A program made the translations under genes and the position numbers. A stretch of DNA of 64,000 bases from contig SCFE01000026.1 in the NCBI GenBank assembly GCA_004352715.1, positions 1,001,861 to 1,065,860 on the forward strand, written 5' to 3'. The stretch is from Hofstenia miamia. Its lineage: Eukaryota > Xenacoelomorpha > Acoela. Positions 11,441 through 23,100 of the stretch are shown here, piece after piece; position 1 is the stretch's first letter; each line of letters starts with the position of its first letter. The notes beneath the pieces are model-generated. The model made no database searches. It was not told the origin of the DNA and saw only the letters and a list, made by a program, of their open reading frames with translations.

Positions 11441-12135
11441 AGCAGGCCCGTGGCTTGCATTTAGAGTCAAGCAAATTTATTGCTAAAAAAAAACAAACAA
11501 ATACTACAAACTACTATACATGTACATTTACAAAATTAAAAATATGCACACTTACTTAAAGGGCGTAATTTTCAAATGTCAAATGAAATCTGTCCATGCA
11601 CATTTCAATAAATTATTTTTACTCATATTAAATAGTTTCGCACTTTTTCATTGAATTTTTTAATAGAATAGCATTAGTATTTGATATATTTTAACTAAAA
11701 TATATTCACTCGAACTTAGTTGGCATTTATACATATATTTTAAAAAGTTTTAAAAATAGGGAATAATGTACATTTGCGAATTTTTCAACGCATTTCAAAT
11801 TTTTTATGTATTTAAATTTATTTTTTACCATTAAACAACATTGGCTAGTAAGAAACCACAATCTCAATGGATGTTACTTTGCTTCAGATTGGCATGAACG
11901 CTATAATAGTGAGTTATTTTAAACTGCGTCTGTGTAGAAAATATTGATTTGAAAATAATCTAATACAAGCACTAATTTAGATAATTTTCTATTTGCAAAT
12001 ATTTGATTTTAAAATTTAACTTTCAATACAAAAATTTCTTAAATATTAGCTTGTTTCTAATCTGCTTATAAGTAAAGAAAGAATCTCGAAAATTTATACA
12101 CCGTTAAAAATGTTCAAATCTATATTGAAAACACA
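11441..12135. other. AT-rich spacer
   Basis: No gene or element is recognised. Confidence 0.5.
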
Positions 12136-12297
12136 AGGCCGGGCGCACACATCAGGGAGATGCTGTGCGAGAGTTGGATTTAAGTTTTGGGAGTGGCTTC
12201 CAGACCTGTGCCGGGTTGGGAAATTGTCTGCACATAACTGCTTTCTTGGAGTTCTGAAGGAAGCAGTAACAGGTTCCCTGATGTGTGCGCAGTCTTG
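12136..12297. mobile_element. Short MITE with ~16-bp perfect inner inverted repeats
   Basis: GCGCACACATCAGGGA (12143-12158) is repeated in inverted form as TCCCTGATGTGTGCGC (12275-12290), and the similarity extends imperfectly outwards (CAAGGC.. / ..GTCTTG). The element is about 160 bp, GC-richer than its surroundings and non-coding. The target duplication is unclear. Confidence 0.75.
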
Positions 12298-12694
12298 GGA
12301 TTGCCCTGGGAAATTTTGAAATAATATCAAAACGTTTATTATATATCTGTGATTCTATATCAATGTAATACAAAAGAGTAGCAGCTCAATAAGTGTAGTC
12401 TATATAAATATGAAATTATATATAGTCAGTCATGATTTACATCAAATTAAATTCAATTATTTCCAATTTTTAATGCAAAATTCAATTGCAATTAGCATGC
12501 AAATGTATAAGTACTTACACACTTAAAAACAGTATCAATAAGGAATAATTTGATTGGAAATAGTAGAAAGCCAATAATAAAGGGGCCAATGAGCCCAGTT
12601 TTGAATTATTAATATTATTGATTTTGATTGCTGCATTTTTTTGGATCTGCAATTTGGGATATAAGGCTTTCCTTGGTATCAAAGATAGCCGTGA
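12298..12694. other. AT-rich spacer
   Basis: No gene is recognised. The far end abuts a single-N contig join at 12703. Confidence 0.45.
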
Positions 12695-13225
12695 ATGCGG
12701 GCNTATCGTGGGTTTTATTTGAAAATTTTAGACGCAAAAGCCACAATCGCCAGTCAAAGATATTCCCAAATTATAGCTGAATTTATGCCTTATACTGATG
12801 CTTTATATGATGATGGATGGATACTCCAACAGGACGGAGCAACCCCGCACACGTCAGCAAAGACAAAAAATTGGTTTTCTGAAAATAATATCCAGTTTTT
12901 GCAATGGCCACCAAGTTCTGCTGATTTTTCTCCAATCGAAAACGTGTGGCAGATATTGAAAAATGACGTTGAGAAGAAAAATCCGAAAAAAACATCCGAT
13001 TTAAAAGAAAAAATTCAAGAAAGTCAACACATTTTGACATCTGAAATGAAGTCCAGTTCGTTTGAATGAAGTTATTTCTACAGGAGGAAAACAAATTAGA
13101 CTTTAAGGTTTTTTACTTATAGTCCTTTAATGTATCTTTAAAATCTTACCCTTCTTGAGTTGTTACGTTCAGTAGTTCAAAAGTAATATGCCTTTTTTCT
13201 AGTCTCATTTTTTTGCAGCCTACTA
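12695..13225 (+). pseudogene. Tc1/mariner-type transposase, C-terminal half
   Basis: After a contig join (N at 12703), a 124-codon frame carries WILQQDGATPHTS, the segment with the second catalytic Asp, and WPPSSADFSPIENVW, the segment around the third catalytic position in Tc1/mariner DDE transposases. The N-terminal DNA-binding part is absent on the other side of the join. The frame breaks near 13068 while transposase-like sequence continues slightly beyond. A possible right terminal repeat lies at about 13195-13225. It is a fragment of a non-autonomous or broken element. Confidence 0.85.
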
Positions 13226-13985
13226 TAAAAGTTAAAAGTAAACAGGAGATCGTGTTAGGCCGACCCGATACGGGTAACCTTTAAAAAAGAGTCGTATAAG
13301 ACTAGAACCCTAATTAAGATAAAGAATAAAGAAGCCCTAACTCTTGGGTGCAAGTAGTGAACCTAAGTGCTTAGTTAAATAACCTAAGCTCAGTGCGTTT
13401 CTCATCAATTTAGGTGAAAGCAATAATAACAATTTTCGTAATGAATGAAAAGCAGTACAACTTCCCAGCCCTAACCGTACACCTAACCTAAATTAAAGGA
13501 AAGCACCCAGCCAAGTCGTGCCACGCAGTTGAAATTTAGAAACACATAATTTAATAACATAGTAAGTCAAAGACTAAATTGAAAAAGAATATAAATGAAC
13601 AAATCACACGTATACATACAAAACTAAACTGGTATTCATAAACAAAATATAATGATGAAAAATATGAACAAATAGCTGACTGGTACAAATTTGGTCTTCT
13701 GCTCTAATTTTACCGCGCTGCCAATTAGCGGAAATTCAAACTAAAATAAATAGCACCGTTGTCGTTTTGTCAAATTACAACTGAAATAAAATTGTAAAAA
13801 TAATATTGAAATTGCAATAAAATAAAGAATGAAAAAATGTTTAATGTCTTTTTGCCACAATATATATATATATAATTGGCGCAAGCACAGTTGCAAGAAA
13901 CAGGGGGGACGCGTGTCCCCTCCGAAACTGAGAGATTGTCAAAAAATAGAATGACTATTTTTTCTTGTACGTAGTAAAAAACAAG
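13226..13985. other. Unassigned sequence, possibly non-coding retroelement part
   Basis: Rich in CTAACC/AACCTAA words, similar in style to 36300-37400, which interrupts a LINE relic. No ORF or defined ends are seen. Confidence 0.3.
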
Positions 13986-14133
13986 GCTATATATATATAT
14001 ATATATATATATATATNNNNNNNNNNNNNNNNNNNNNNNNNNNNNNNNNNNNNNNNNNNNNNNNNNNNNNNNNNNNNNNNNNNNNNNNNNNNNNNNNNNN
14101 NNNNNNNNNNNNNNNNNTATATATATATATATG
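13986..14133. repeat. (TA)n microsatellite with assembly gap
   Basis: TA repeats flank a 101-N gap (14017-14117). The gap was probably caused by the repeat. Confidence 0.9.
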
Positions 14134-14322
14134 TCACAATCCATGCTATCCTGTATGCATTACTTAGCAGACATTAAACAATGTATTTCCAAACACTGCA
14201 ACTAATGTCAAATGATAAATTTTAAATTGAATTGCCTTAATAAGGATTTAACCGTTTGACGCATCTTTTTCCTTATTGCATAATTGAAATATTAAAATAC
14301 ATCATCTTGTACAAAAGTAATT

Positions 14323-14640
14323 TGCAGTGCCAGTGGCGTAGCCAGAAAATGCTGGTAGGGGAGGGGTATGTTATAAAACTATAAGAGATTTTTATTTCAA
14401 ATACAAAAAATATTCATAGAGAGAAAATATTTACTTTAAATTAGCTGTTGTTATTTTCACTATATTGAGGTCTGGGTAATTATACTATTACCATTATATA
14501 TGTAATGTTATAATAAAAAGATATATACATGTTATATGTAACATTTTATACCATTTTTCTGGCATTTATTCCGCGGGTGAATGGCATTGGTGGGGGGTAT
14601 GCATACCCCATACCCCCTTGGCTACGCCACTGTGCAGTGC
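14323..14640. mobile_element. hAT-like MITE with CAGTGGCGTAGCC ends and 8-bp target duplication
   Basis: The element proper (14331-14632) begins CAGTGGCGTAGCCAG and ends TTGGCTACGCCACTG. TGCAGTGC flanks it on both sides (14323-14330 and 14633-14640) as a perfect 8-bp target site duplication. The interior is AT-rich and non-coding with G-runs next to the ends. Termini starting CAG plus an 8-bp duplication are the hallmark of hAT elements. Confidence 0.88.
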
Positions 14641-16017
14641 ACATTCCTATTTGGCAGGCCAAGGCTTTATAAAATTGAAAATTCAAATTATGTGTTTTCT
14701 ATTTTATGCCACTACCGATAAATTTTCTGATTGCGAACCTGTTCTTGAAGTGGTGTAATGCAAAGTCAAATAAAATACTATGTTAGGCTGATGGTATTTC
14801 TTCGATCGACATGGTTTCTATTTGCCAGCCTAAACGTTCCATGTATTTCAATAACATCAATTCTGAAAATACAAAGAAGAAGTCTGGAAATACTACAAAA
14901 CCCATGAACATGTATACTTCAATTATAATTTTCACTGATCAACGCCTTAACATTCTTAAAGTAACCTGAAAATTGTTAAATATATAATTTTTGGTCATTT
15001 CCATACTTCACACTTGCATGATATTGATTAATAAACGCATGCACATTTCTAAAGGTTGGGATTTCCATATGTTTATGTTCTGAATGCTGTTGACATAATA
15101 TTTTAAGCAATGTAACTTGGAATATAATTGGAACTGTTTCATAACGCTACAATAATAGGAATAGCAATGGCTGGTACTAATTTGATAAATCCGTTGAAAT
15201 TGGTAAATATTTGTAAATCTTTGGTAACAATTTACAAATAAAATACTCAGCAGAAGAATTCCTCACGGGTTGATTAGAGGTTGCATCGCTAATAGGTGTT
15301 ACCTAGCTTTGATACGTGGTAGGTTTCTTGATGTGCTTGACGGCTCTGTATTTATTGAGGTGCTTTGTACAGATAATTATGAAAATTTATATGTCAAAAT
15401 CACCTTAGTTTATCAGCTTATCTCTCTAAGTCTGTAGGGCTAAACTTGGTTGTTGGTTGTTGGGAAATAGATGAAATACATCTCAGATTTCAAAAAAAGA
15501 CAAATCATTTATAGTATTGGATATAATTATTTTTTCAAAAAATTTTAAATATTTAAAACTCTTAAATAATATATTAGTTTAAATAATCGGATAAAGACTG
15601 CAATGTAATTTTTGGCTTCTTTTCCCGACGATATCTCGTGTTTATAGACTTTTCAATGTTTTAATCCAGTGTGCAAGCCTATATTCAATTGAAATTAACA
15701 TACATTAGATCTTTCTTTACTGCATGCAATTTTTATAAATTGCTTAGTGCTGATAAAATGTTGTACAAGAGGAAAATTTAATAGCATTTAACCTTTTAAT
15801 GTGAGATTCCGATATATAGATGTGCGTTACTCAACTACTTGAGACAGTTAGTTAACCTATTAATACTGACTGTCCAGAAGACATGGCAGTCTTCAATTAT
15901 ATTGTAACAAAAACATTATGAGAAAATACAAAGGTTGACAAAGTTAAAAATTGTAATTCAAACACCTTTATTTTTGGCTGAAATTTCGCAATGCAGTAAA
16001 ATATACATGTATATGAT
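14641..16017. other. AT-rich spacer upstream of the LIM gene
   Basis: No gene or element is recognised. Confidence 0.5.
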
Positions 16018-16674
16018 ATTTTATGCAAACTTGTCAACGAGCCGTAATTTCTAAGCTCGGCTCAGCTCGTTTAAATTTTGAGTAAGTCCGCTCGACTCGG
16101 CTCGGCTCGCCACAGAAAANTTGAAAATGACCGATTGCAAGCAGAGGATAAGTTAACCTTTGGAACACGCCAGACGTGTCAACGAGCCGTAATTTCTAAG
16201 CTCGCTTTGGCTCGGCTCATTTATATTTTGAATAAGTTCAGCTCGGCTCGCCACAGAAAATCTTTCAATGAAGCTTGTTTCAGCTCGGGATTTTTTTAAA
16301 AATATTGTGCTTTCAGAATTTTTTCAATTGCTCTTCCTATTATTTAATAAACATTTCTAAAATACGATTATAAGTAAGGAATTTTGAATGAAAAAATCTG
16401 CATAATCAAATTTTACAAGTAGCACTATAAATTTGTTTGCTTAAATCGGCTCGTTTTGGGCTTGTTGTATATCCAATACTCTGCTCAAGCTCGGCTCGGC
16501 TCGTTAGAAGCTGGGCTCGTTGAAAAGTCTGGAATATATTATATAAAACGATNGTAGCACTATAAATTTGTTTGCTTAAATCGGCTCGTTTTGGGCTTGT
16601 TGTATATCCAATGCGCTGCTCAAGCTCGGCTCGGCTCGTTAGAAACTCGGCTCGTTGACAAGTCTGATTTTATG
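16018..16674. mobile_element. GAGCCGA-rich hAT-like MITE with 8-bp target duplication, assembly-interrupted
   Basis: ATTTTATG at 16018-16025 and 16667-16674 is an 8-bp duplication flanking an element that starts CAAACTTGTCAACGAGCCG (16026) and ends CGGCTCGTTGACAAGTCTG (16666). Single Ns at 16120 and 16553 bracket 432 bp (16121-16552) that contains unrelated sequence plus most of a second copy starting CAGACGTGTCAACGAGCCG at 16171 and ending near 16531. The outer copy therefore appears split by a misplaced contig. Confidence 0.8.
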
Positions 16675-16975
16675 TTATCTACGAGTTGCTGTTTTAAGAT
16701 GGTTTTCATGCAACGGTAGAGAGCATAGAATTACAAATTTTAATATTCTTTTCTCTGGACTTAATTCGAAATTGTTTGTATCGTCTGATCAGATAAATTT
16801 GTACTGAATTTTGAAAAAGCAAATTCAAGTGTGTACCAAATTCTTTAATTTCCTTGCATTTGCTATTTAATGTCACACAGTTGAAATATAACAGCTAGTT
16901 GTTTATATTCGCCAAATCAGACAAGCATTTGATAAGGAGCTTCGCATAAACGTCGATTGGCGATTACCTTAAAGT
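16675..16975 (+). other. Upstream region of the LIM gene
   Basis: An E-box-type hexamer CAGTTG lies near 16880. No clear TATA box or initiator could be assigned. Confidence 0.3.
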
Positions 16976-19900
16976 ATGCCGATATACATAGCATCGCCTG
17001 TTTGCCCCATCTGCAATGACAGGGTATATGCCGCGGAAGAACGGAAAGCTGGAGGTTATAGTTATCATCGGAAATGTTTTATATGTGGTAAGAAACGTTA
17101 ATGCTTGGATTGCATTGTCTCACAAAATATTATATTTAACATTTCCATTTTAAATTGCGAATTTCTTTTCAATATATTCCGCACAATTTTAATGGAAAAA
17201 CGAATTAAATATTTCTTTGATATTATTTCTAATGCATTTAATATTTAATTGAATTTCTGCAGTTTGTCCTTCAAAATCGTTTGTAATTTTATACCATTCA
17301 ATACGCAGAAGAGAATTTCTATCTAATTTCAGTAGCTTGAAATATTTATTAACTCAATTCGAATTTCTGTCTAAGCACAGTAAAAATTTGACTTTTTTCT
17401 TCTGTAAAGGATTTTTTTGGAATGGTTCGAAGCTTTTTGATTAAAAAAATTGTTCATCAAATATTAAAAAACTGATATAATAGCTTTGCAAATGGCAAGT
17501 CATTAATGGGCCATTGTATTTTTAATCAGTGGCCATTAATGGCAGATGACCGCTTGGGAATAAATGGGCCAGTGATGTATATCCGACAATGACCCATTGG
17601 CACTCCAATAATGGTCCATTAATTTTTTTATTATGTTTTAATGATAGAGCATTACGATTATATGTAAAAAACAATTTAAACTTGCTAAGTAGTTCAAATC
17701 AAACATTTTAGTTTGAACAAAAACAAGCCCAACAAGGAGCTGAAGGATATCTATCAGATTCCATCAAGCATATTCAATGAAAACATTTAGTTGAATTTTA
17801 AAGGAATGTCTTTTTATAAATGATCTGCCCAATTTAGCAAAAATTTAAAATTTTTAAATTAAGTAATATTTTGAAGAGGTAATTAATTAAATCTTTCTCC
17901 GTAATGAAAACTTTTTTATATAATAGTTTAATACAAGGTGTCCAAATACTCTTGAATAAATTATTTTGAAAATTCACTTAACATGTATATTATAATTTTT
18001 TACAAATTTAAAATTTCAAGAAAGCTTTTGTAAATTATTTTTTTTTTGCAATATTTGTGTCTAGGAATCAAAATAATGAAATGAGTTTAAATTGCAAGCA
18101 TGTTAATCGATTATTGATTACTAAGGTATCAGTAGTCACAGACACCCCATGTTTTCCACAAGCGGTATACAGATGCTGGCCAATATATTATTTTAAATTG
18201 CAATTCGTAATTTGGTAAAATTTGGTTGAGTCAAAGAGCACAGTTGGAAGTGTTTACAGCATATTATCGTAAAGATTGAACACTTTGGTGCAAGCCATTG
18301 AATTCATTACACAGTGCTCATAATAATAAGCGCTGATATACGAAAATTTCATTTGATCAGCATAATTGTAAATTATTATAATTCTTATTTGTTCGCTAGA
18401 TGGCAGATCTATCCAGTTTTGCCATTAATGGACGATTGTCGCACCATTAATGGCCTATAAGAAACTGATTAATAATACATTTTGAAAATTGATATTAAAC
18501 TTTAATGCAATGCATATATATATTATATACAATAATATAAAATTTCTCTGTAAAATTGTAGAATTTTAAAATTGTTTAAACTTTTGTTTTGTTGGTTTTA
18601 GTTGGCAAATGAATGGCCAATATTGGTCAGCACGTAAACGAATACAAGACCCATGGCGGACTGAGAAGGCGCGCTATTTAGCTTCAAAAAGATTTCAAAA
18701 CAAGTGCGTTTGCTTATGATTATAAAAAATACAAAATTTCAAAATGAATAATACATGTACCCAAAAAATTGTAGGACTTGCACTCCCCTCCTAACTAAAA
18801 TTATTGGATTTTTAGTAAAATTTAAATTTGAATATTTTTATCCTTAAAAATAAAAAAACCAATAAAAAATATTTGCAAAATTTTGCAGAAAGTCACTGTC
18901 GGTTTCTTGTTCAGATGATGTCACTACCTTTTGAATCATAAAACTATTACTTTGTAAGATGAATTTCTGGAAAATCAAAGGGTAGTGAGATCATTTGAAC
19001 AAGCAAGAGACTGTGAATTCTGCAAAATTTAGCAAATATTTTTCAATGGTTGCTTTATTTTTTAAGAATTTCAACTAAATTTAACATTTTTATCTAAATA
19101 TATTTAAATTTAAATTTTAGTGAAAATCCCCCATTGTATACATTACGAAAACACCAAATGATATGATTTTTAAAACCATATTTGTTCTTTATTTCAAATT
19201 TTCTGATATCATTTTATTGCCTTTTATTATTTTCATAAATTACAAATGTTCTTGCTTCAAGCATTTAATCCTAATATTTTATGTTTATTATTTGATTAAC
19301 ATCTAGAAAGAAGCAAATCCAAGAATTTTAGGAATCAGGAATTTTTAGAACACAATTTACTATTTTTTTCAAATCGGGAAAATTTATCATTTCTATTTCA
19401 ACTTTAAATTAAAATATTTTTTTACATATACATATGTTGCTATTTTTTAATGTCACATTAATCATTGACCTTTTTAAAACATTTGAAAGGTCAAAGTCGG
19501 TGAAATGTGAGTGAATTGATAGAATAATAAGCCAATATTAATAGTATTGTGCCAATTGGAGTGATATAAAATAAGGCTAATTTACTTTTGGTACTTATTG
19601 ACTTTAATTATAGCAGGTTAAGATAAGGCCTAGCCGGAGATAAGCTTTCATTTCGGTGTCGAAAGTAGACAATTTAATAATAAACTGGTTAGTACATATT
19701 CTTTTGACATTGCTTCAGAAGGAGTAATTTGCATAGTGCAGAAAACAGTGATAGAATATTTGGCATTGACTGCTACACTACACGTTTATCTGTTCGCTAG
19801 GAAATGTAATTTAGAAATCCTATACTGAAATCACAGCTTTGCTTTAGCAATCAACTTATACTACTAAATTTTAAATTTGAAATATTTATGGGCTCGGCAT

Positions 19901-20088
19901 TTCCGTTGCAATATTGTCCTTCAAAACATTCAACTTCTTTAACTGAATTACAAAACCCTTAATACAAATGTATTATTTTTTCTCATTTGTAATTTCAAAT
20001 TGCATACAATTTATTAAATTGTTATAATACAGTAATGGAAATACATGTATATGTAATGGAAATTCGACCACCTTGCTATTTTGAATAA

Positions 20089-20126
<38 letters not shown>

Positions 20127-23100
20127 ACAAAGTTGGAACAAAGTGTGAGCAAGGTTGCGTATTTCAGTGAACAAATAGCGAAATTGTACAATGTTAATCC
20201 ATATTACTTAAAGGTTACTATATTTATGCTTTGCAGTGTATTTAAAGATATTTGACACATTTTTGATAATTTTCAAAAGACTTGAAAAAATCGTAAAAAA
20301 TTCGACTTACATATATACAGTACTGAAACTATGTATTCGACCACATTGCTATTTTGAATAAATAATGAACATTTAGAGTGTGTCTAAAATTATAACTAAA
20401 TGTTACTTTGATTAAGAAAGGAAAATTTGTATGTCTAATACCATAAAATATGTAGAATAACAATTGGCTATAAATTTTTAATCAAAATTAGAAAGCTTGA
20501 ATTGGAAAAATGTATTTGGACCCCTGAAAAAGTTTTAACAAATGAGCAAATCCAAAAAACAAAAAAAAGTAAATTCAAAATAAGATACATAAATTAATAA
20601 TTGATGCAATACAAACACTTAGCAACAAAATGGTCTCTTCTAATATTTTGTAGGGTGTCCCTTTGAGCGAATAACAGCTTCAAGGCGATCAGGGATTGAA
20701 GCAAAAAGTCTTTCAGTAAAGCTGTTGGGAATTGCATAAATTTTTTTCTTTATTGCGCTCCACAGCTCGTCTTCAGTGTGAAGAGTGTGCTGTCAATTTC
20801 GATATTTGATCTCTTTCCACATATTTTCGATAATGTTAAGATCTGGAGATTGGCCAGGCCAGTCAGCAAGGATAGCAACCCCATTATTGTGGAGGAAATT
20901 TGTCATTTCTTTTGAGGTATGTCATAGAGCACCATCCTGCTCATATATTCATCACTTGTAAGGAGTGGTAAGAGTTCTTTTTCTAGAATCCGAGCACATT
21001 AAGAGCTTAGGAAAGCACAAGTGATGTGAACAATCTTGCGAAAGCCACACTTTCATATTGCACCCTATACCATTACAGACTTCCCACCATAATTCATGGG
21101 CCCTCGAGTCAGTTGAGGCAAGTATCTGAACTTCTGCTCAGTTGATCTCTTTATCAACATTCTTTTCGACGAATATAGCTCAAATCTTGACTCATCTGAA
21201 AATATATCATTAGACTAATGTTCAGATGAATTGTCTCTCATTAAATTGGCCCCCCTCACCCGGCGTAATCTTTGCTTTGAGGTTAAGAATGGCTTTCTTG
21301 GTGCCACCAAAGTCCCAATTAAGTACTTCTTCAAAATGTTTCGCACAGTTCTTTCTGTCACAAGGTGACCATCAGCCCATTCCTTGCAAAATTACCTCTG
21401 AGGTTTTCCTGGGATTTCGCTTTGAAAGGCATATAAGAGGTTTTGGAGGTCTTCTTGGTCTTCCGGACTTTGGCTTGGGGCAATGATGTTTTCAGAAGGT
21501 AAGCGTCTGATGATATCCCCAACACTACTTTGAGGTCGCTCTACAAGTCGTGCAATATTACGTTGACTAATTCCTTCCAAAGTTTGGAGATAATCAAGTC
21601 GCGGATGGCAAGATGTACGTAACCAGGCATCATAGATGGCGAAGAAAGACTGTTATTAGACATTTTCAATATAAATAGATTGAAAAAAGCTCAACCAATG
21701 ACATTTTTTTACAGATTCTCTGATTTGGTCTGAACTGGCCAAATACATTTTTCCAAGAAAAGATTAGCTAACTACAAGCATTGTAGCATTTCTCCTTGAG
21801 ATTTAAATTAAACAGTGATAATTATGTCTCAACATTGATGAATTCTTCTTTCTGCAACCCCAAATCTAATTAAAAAATAACTATAAAATTCTTGGCGTCT
21901 ACTTCTTAGAAATATTTATGACAAATCATGGGTGACCGAATTCTTTTTTCCAGTACTGTACGTCGTTTATTTCCAAATCAAGAAAATTCTCAAAGAGTAT
22001 ACTGTATATATCAATGGTAATGGTGATCAAATATCCAACTAGAAAAGCACTCGGAGAGCGCAGACCTCCGCCACGCAGCTTGTGTCCCCCGGATCAGCAC
22101 CAAAATTTAATGGATTCCTCCTTGGGCGGAGATGCACCTCTGGTGAATATTTGAGATCAATCCATTTATTATTTTTTCCGTAAAGTTGCTAACCGACAGA
22201 CAAACAAACCAACGCAACGAAAAACATAACCTCCTTGGCGGAGGTAAATATATGATACTTTTACGAAGCGATATTTCAGGTTGACGTGAATAGTTTTGCA
22301 AATTACAAAACTTTAGATTTAGATGAACTTTGGATGTTCTTTTTGAAACATATTAATTAATAACCCTACGTTGAGACAAAAGAGATTTACGATAATCAAT
22401 GTATACTATTTTTAGTTGAAAATAATTTTAGGTTAAGATATCATACCATTTAATAAAATCTTTTTTTCATCAGTAATATCTACTGATTTTAATTTTGGAA
22501 ATCGAACAGCAACAATGTCAGTAATTTTAATTTAGGAATTTGCAGAAAAGGGCTTGATTCAACTACAGTAGCTGAGCATGGCCGCATGGTGTACTGCAAA
22601 ACATGTCATGGTAAGAAATATGAAAATTCAAAAACTTTAACTTTGATATAGGAGTTCAATTTGGAATTAAAGGCTATGGATATGGGCAAGGCGCCGGAAT
22701 CTTAAATTCAAACGATGGAAGTAACCTGGGCATAGAGCAGTTTGTTTCTGCGTGAGTACTAAAACATTGAAAGTTCAAGTTTTAAGAACATGTACATATA
22801 CATTTATATGATATTTTATGCAAACTTGTCAACGAGCCGTAATTTCCAAGCTCGGCTCGTTTAAATTGTGTGTAAGTTCGGCTCGGCTCGCCACATAAAA
22901 TCTTTGAATAAGGCTCGTTTTAGCTCGGTATTTTTTTAAAAATATTGTGCTCAAAGAATTTTTTACATAGCTCTTCCTATTATTTAATAAAAAATTCTTA
23001 AATAAGATTATAGGAAAGGCATATTGACTGCAAAAAATAAGAAAAATCTCCATAATCAAATTAACAAGCACAACTATAAACTTGCTTTGTCTAAAATAGG

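Noticed and set aside
13770-14177. ORFs made of TyrIle repeats and X
   Set aside because: Translation of a TA microsatellite and an N gap.
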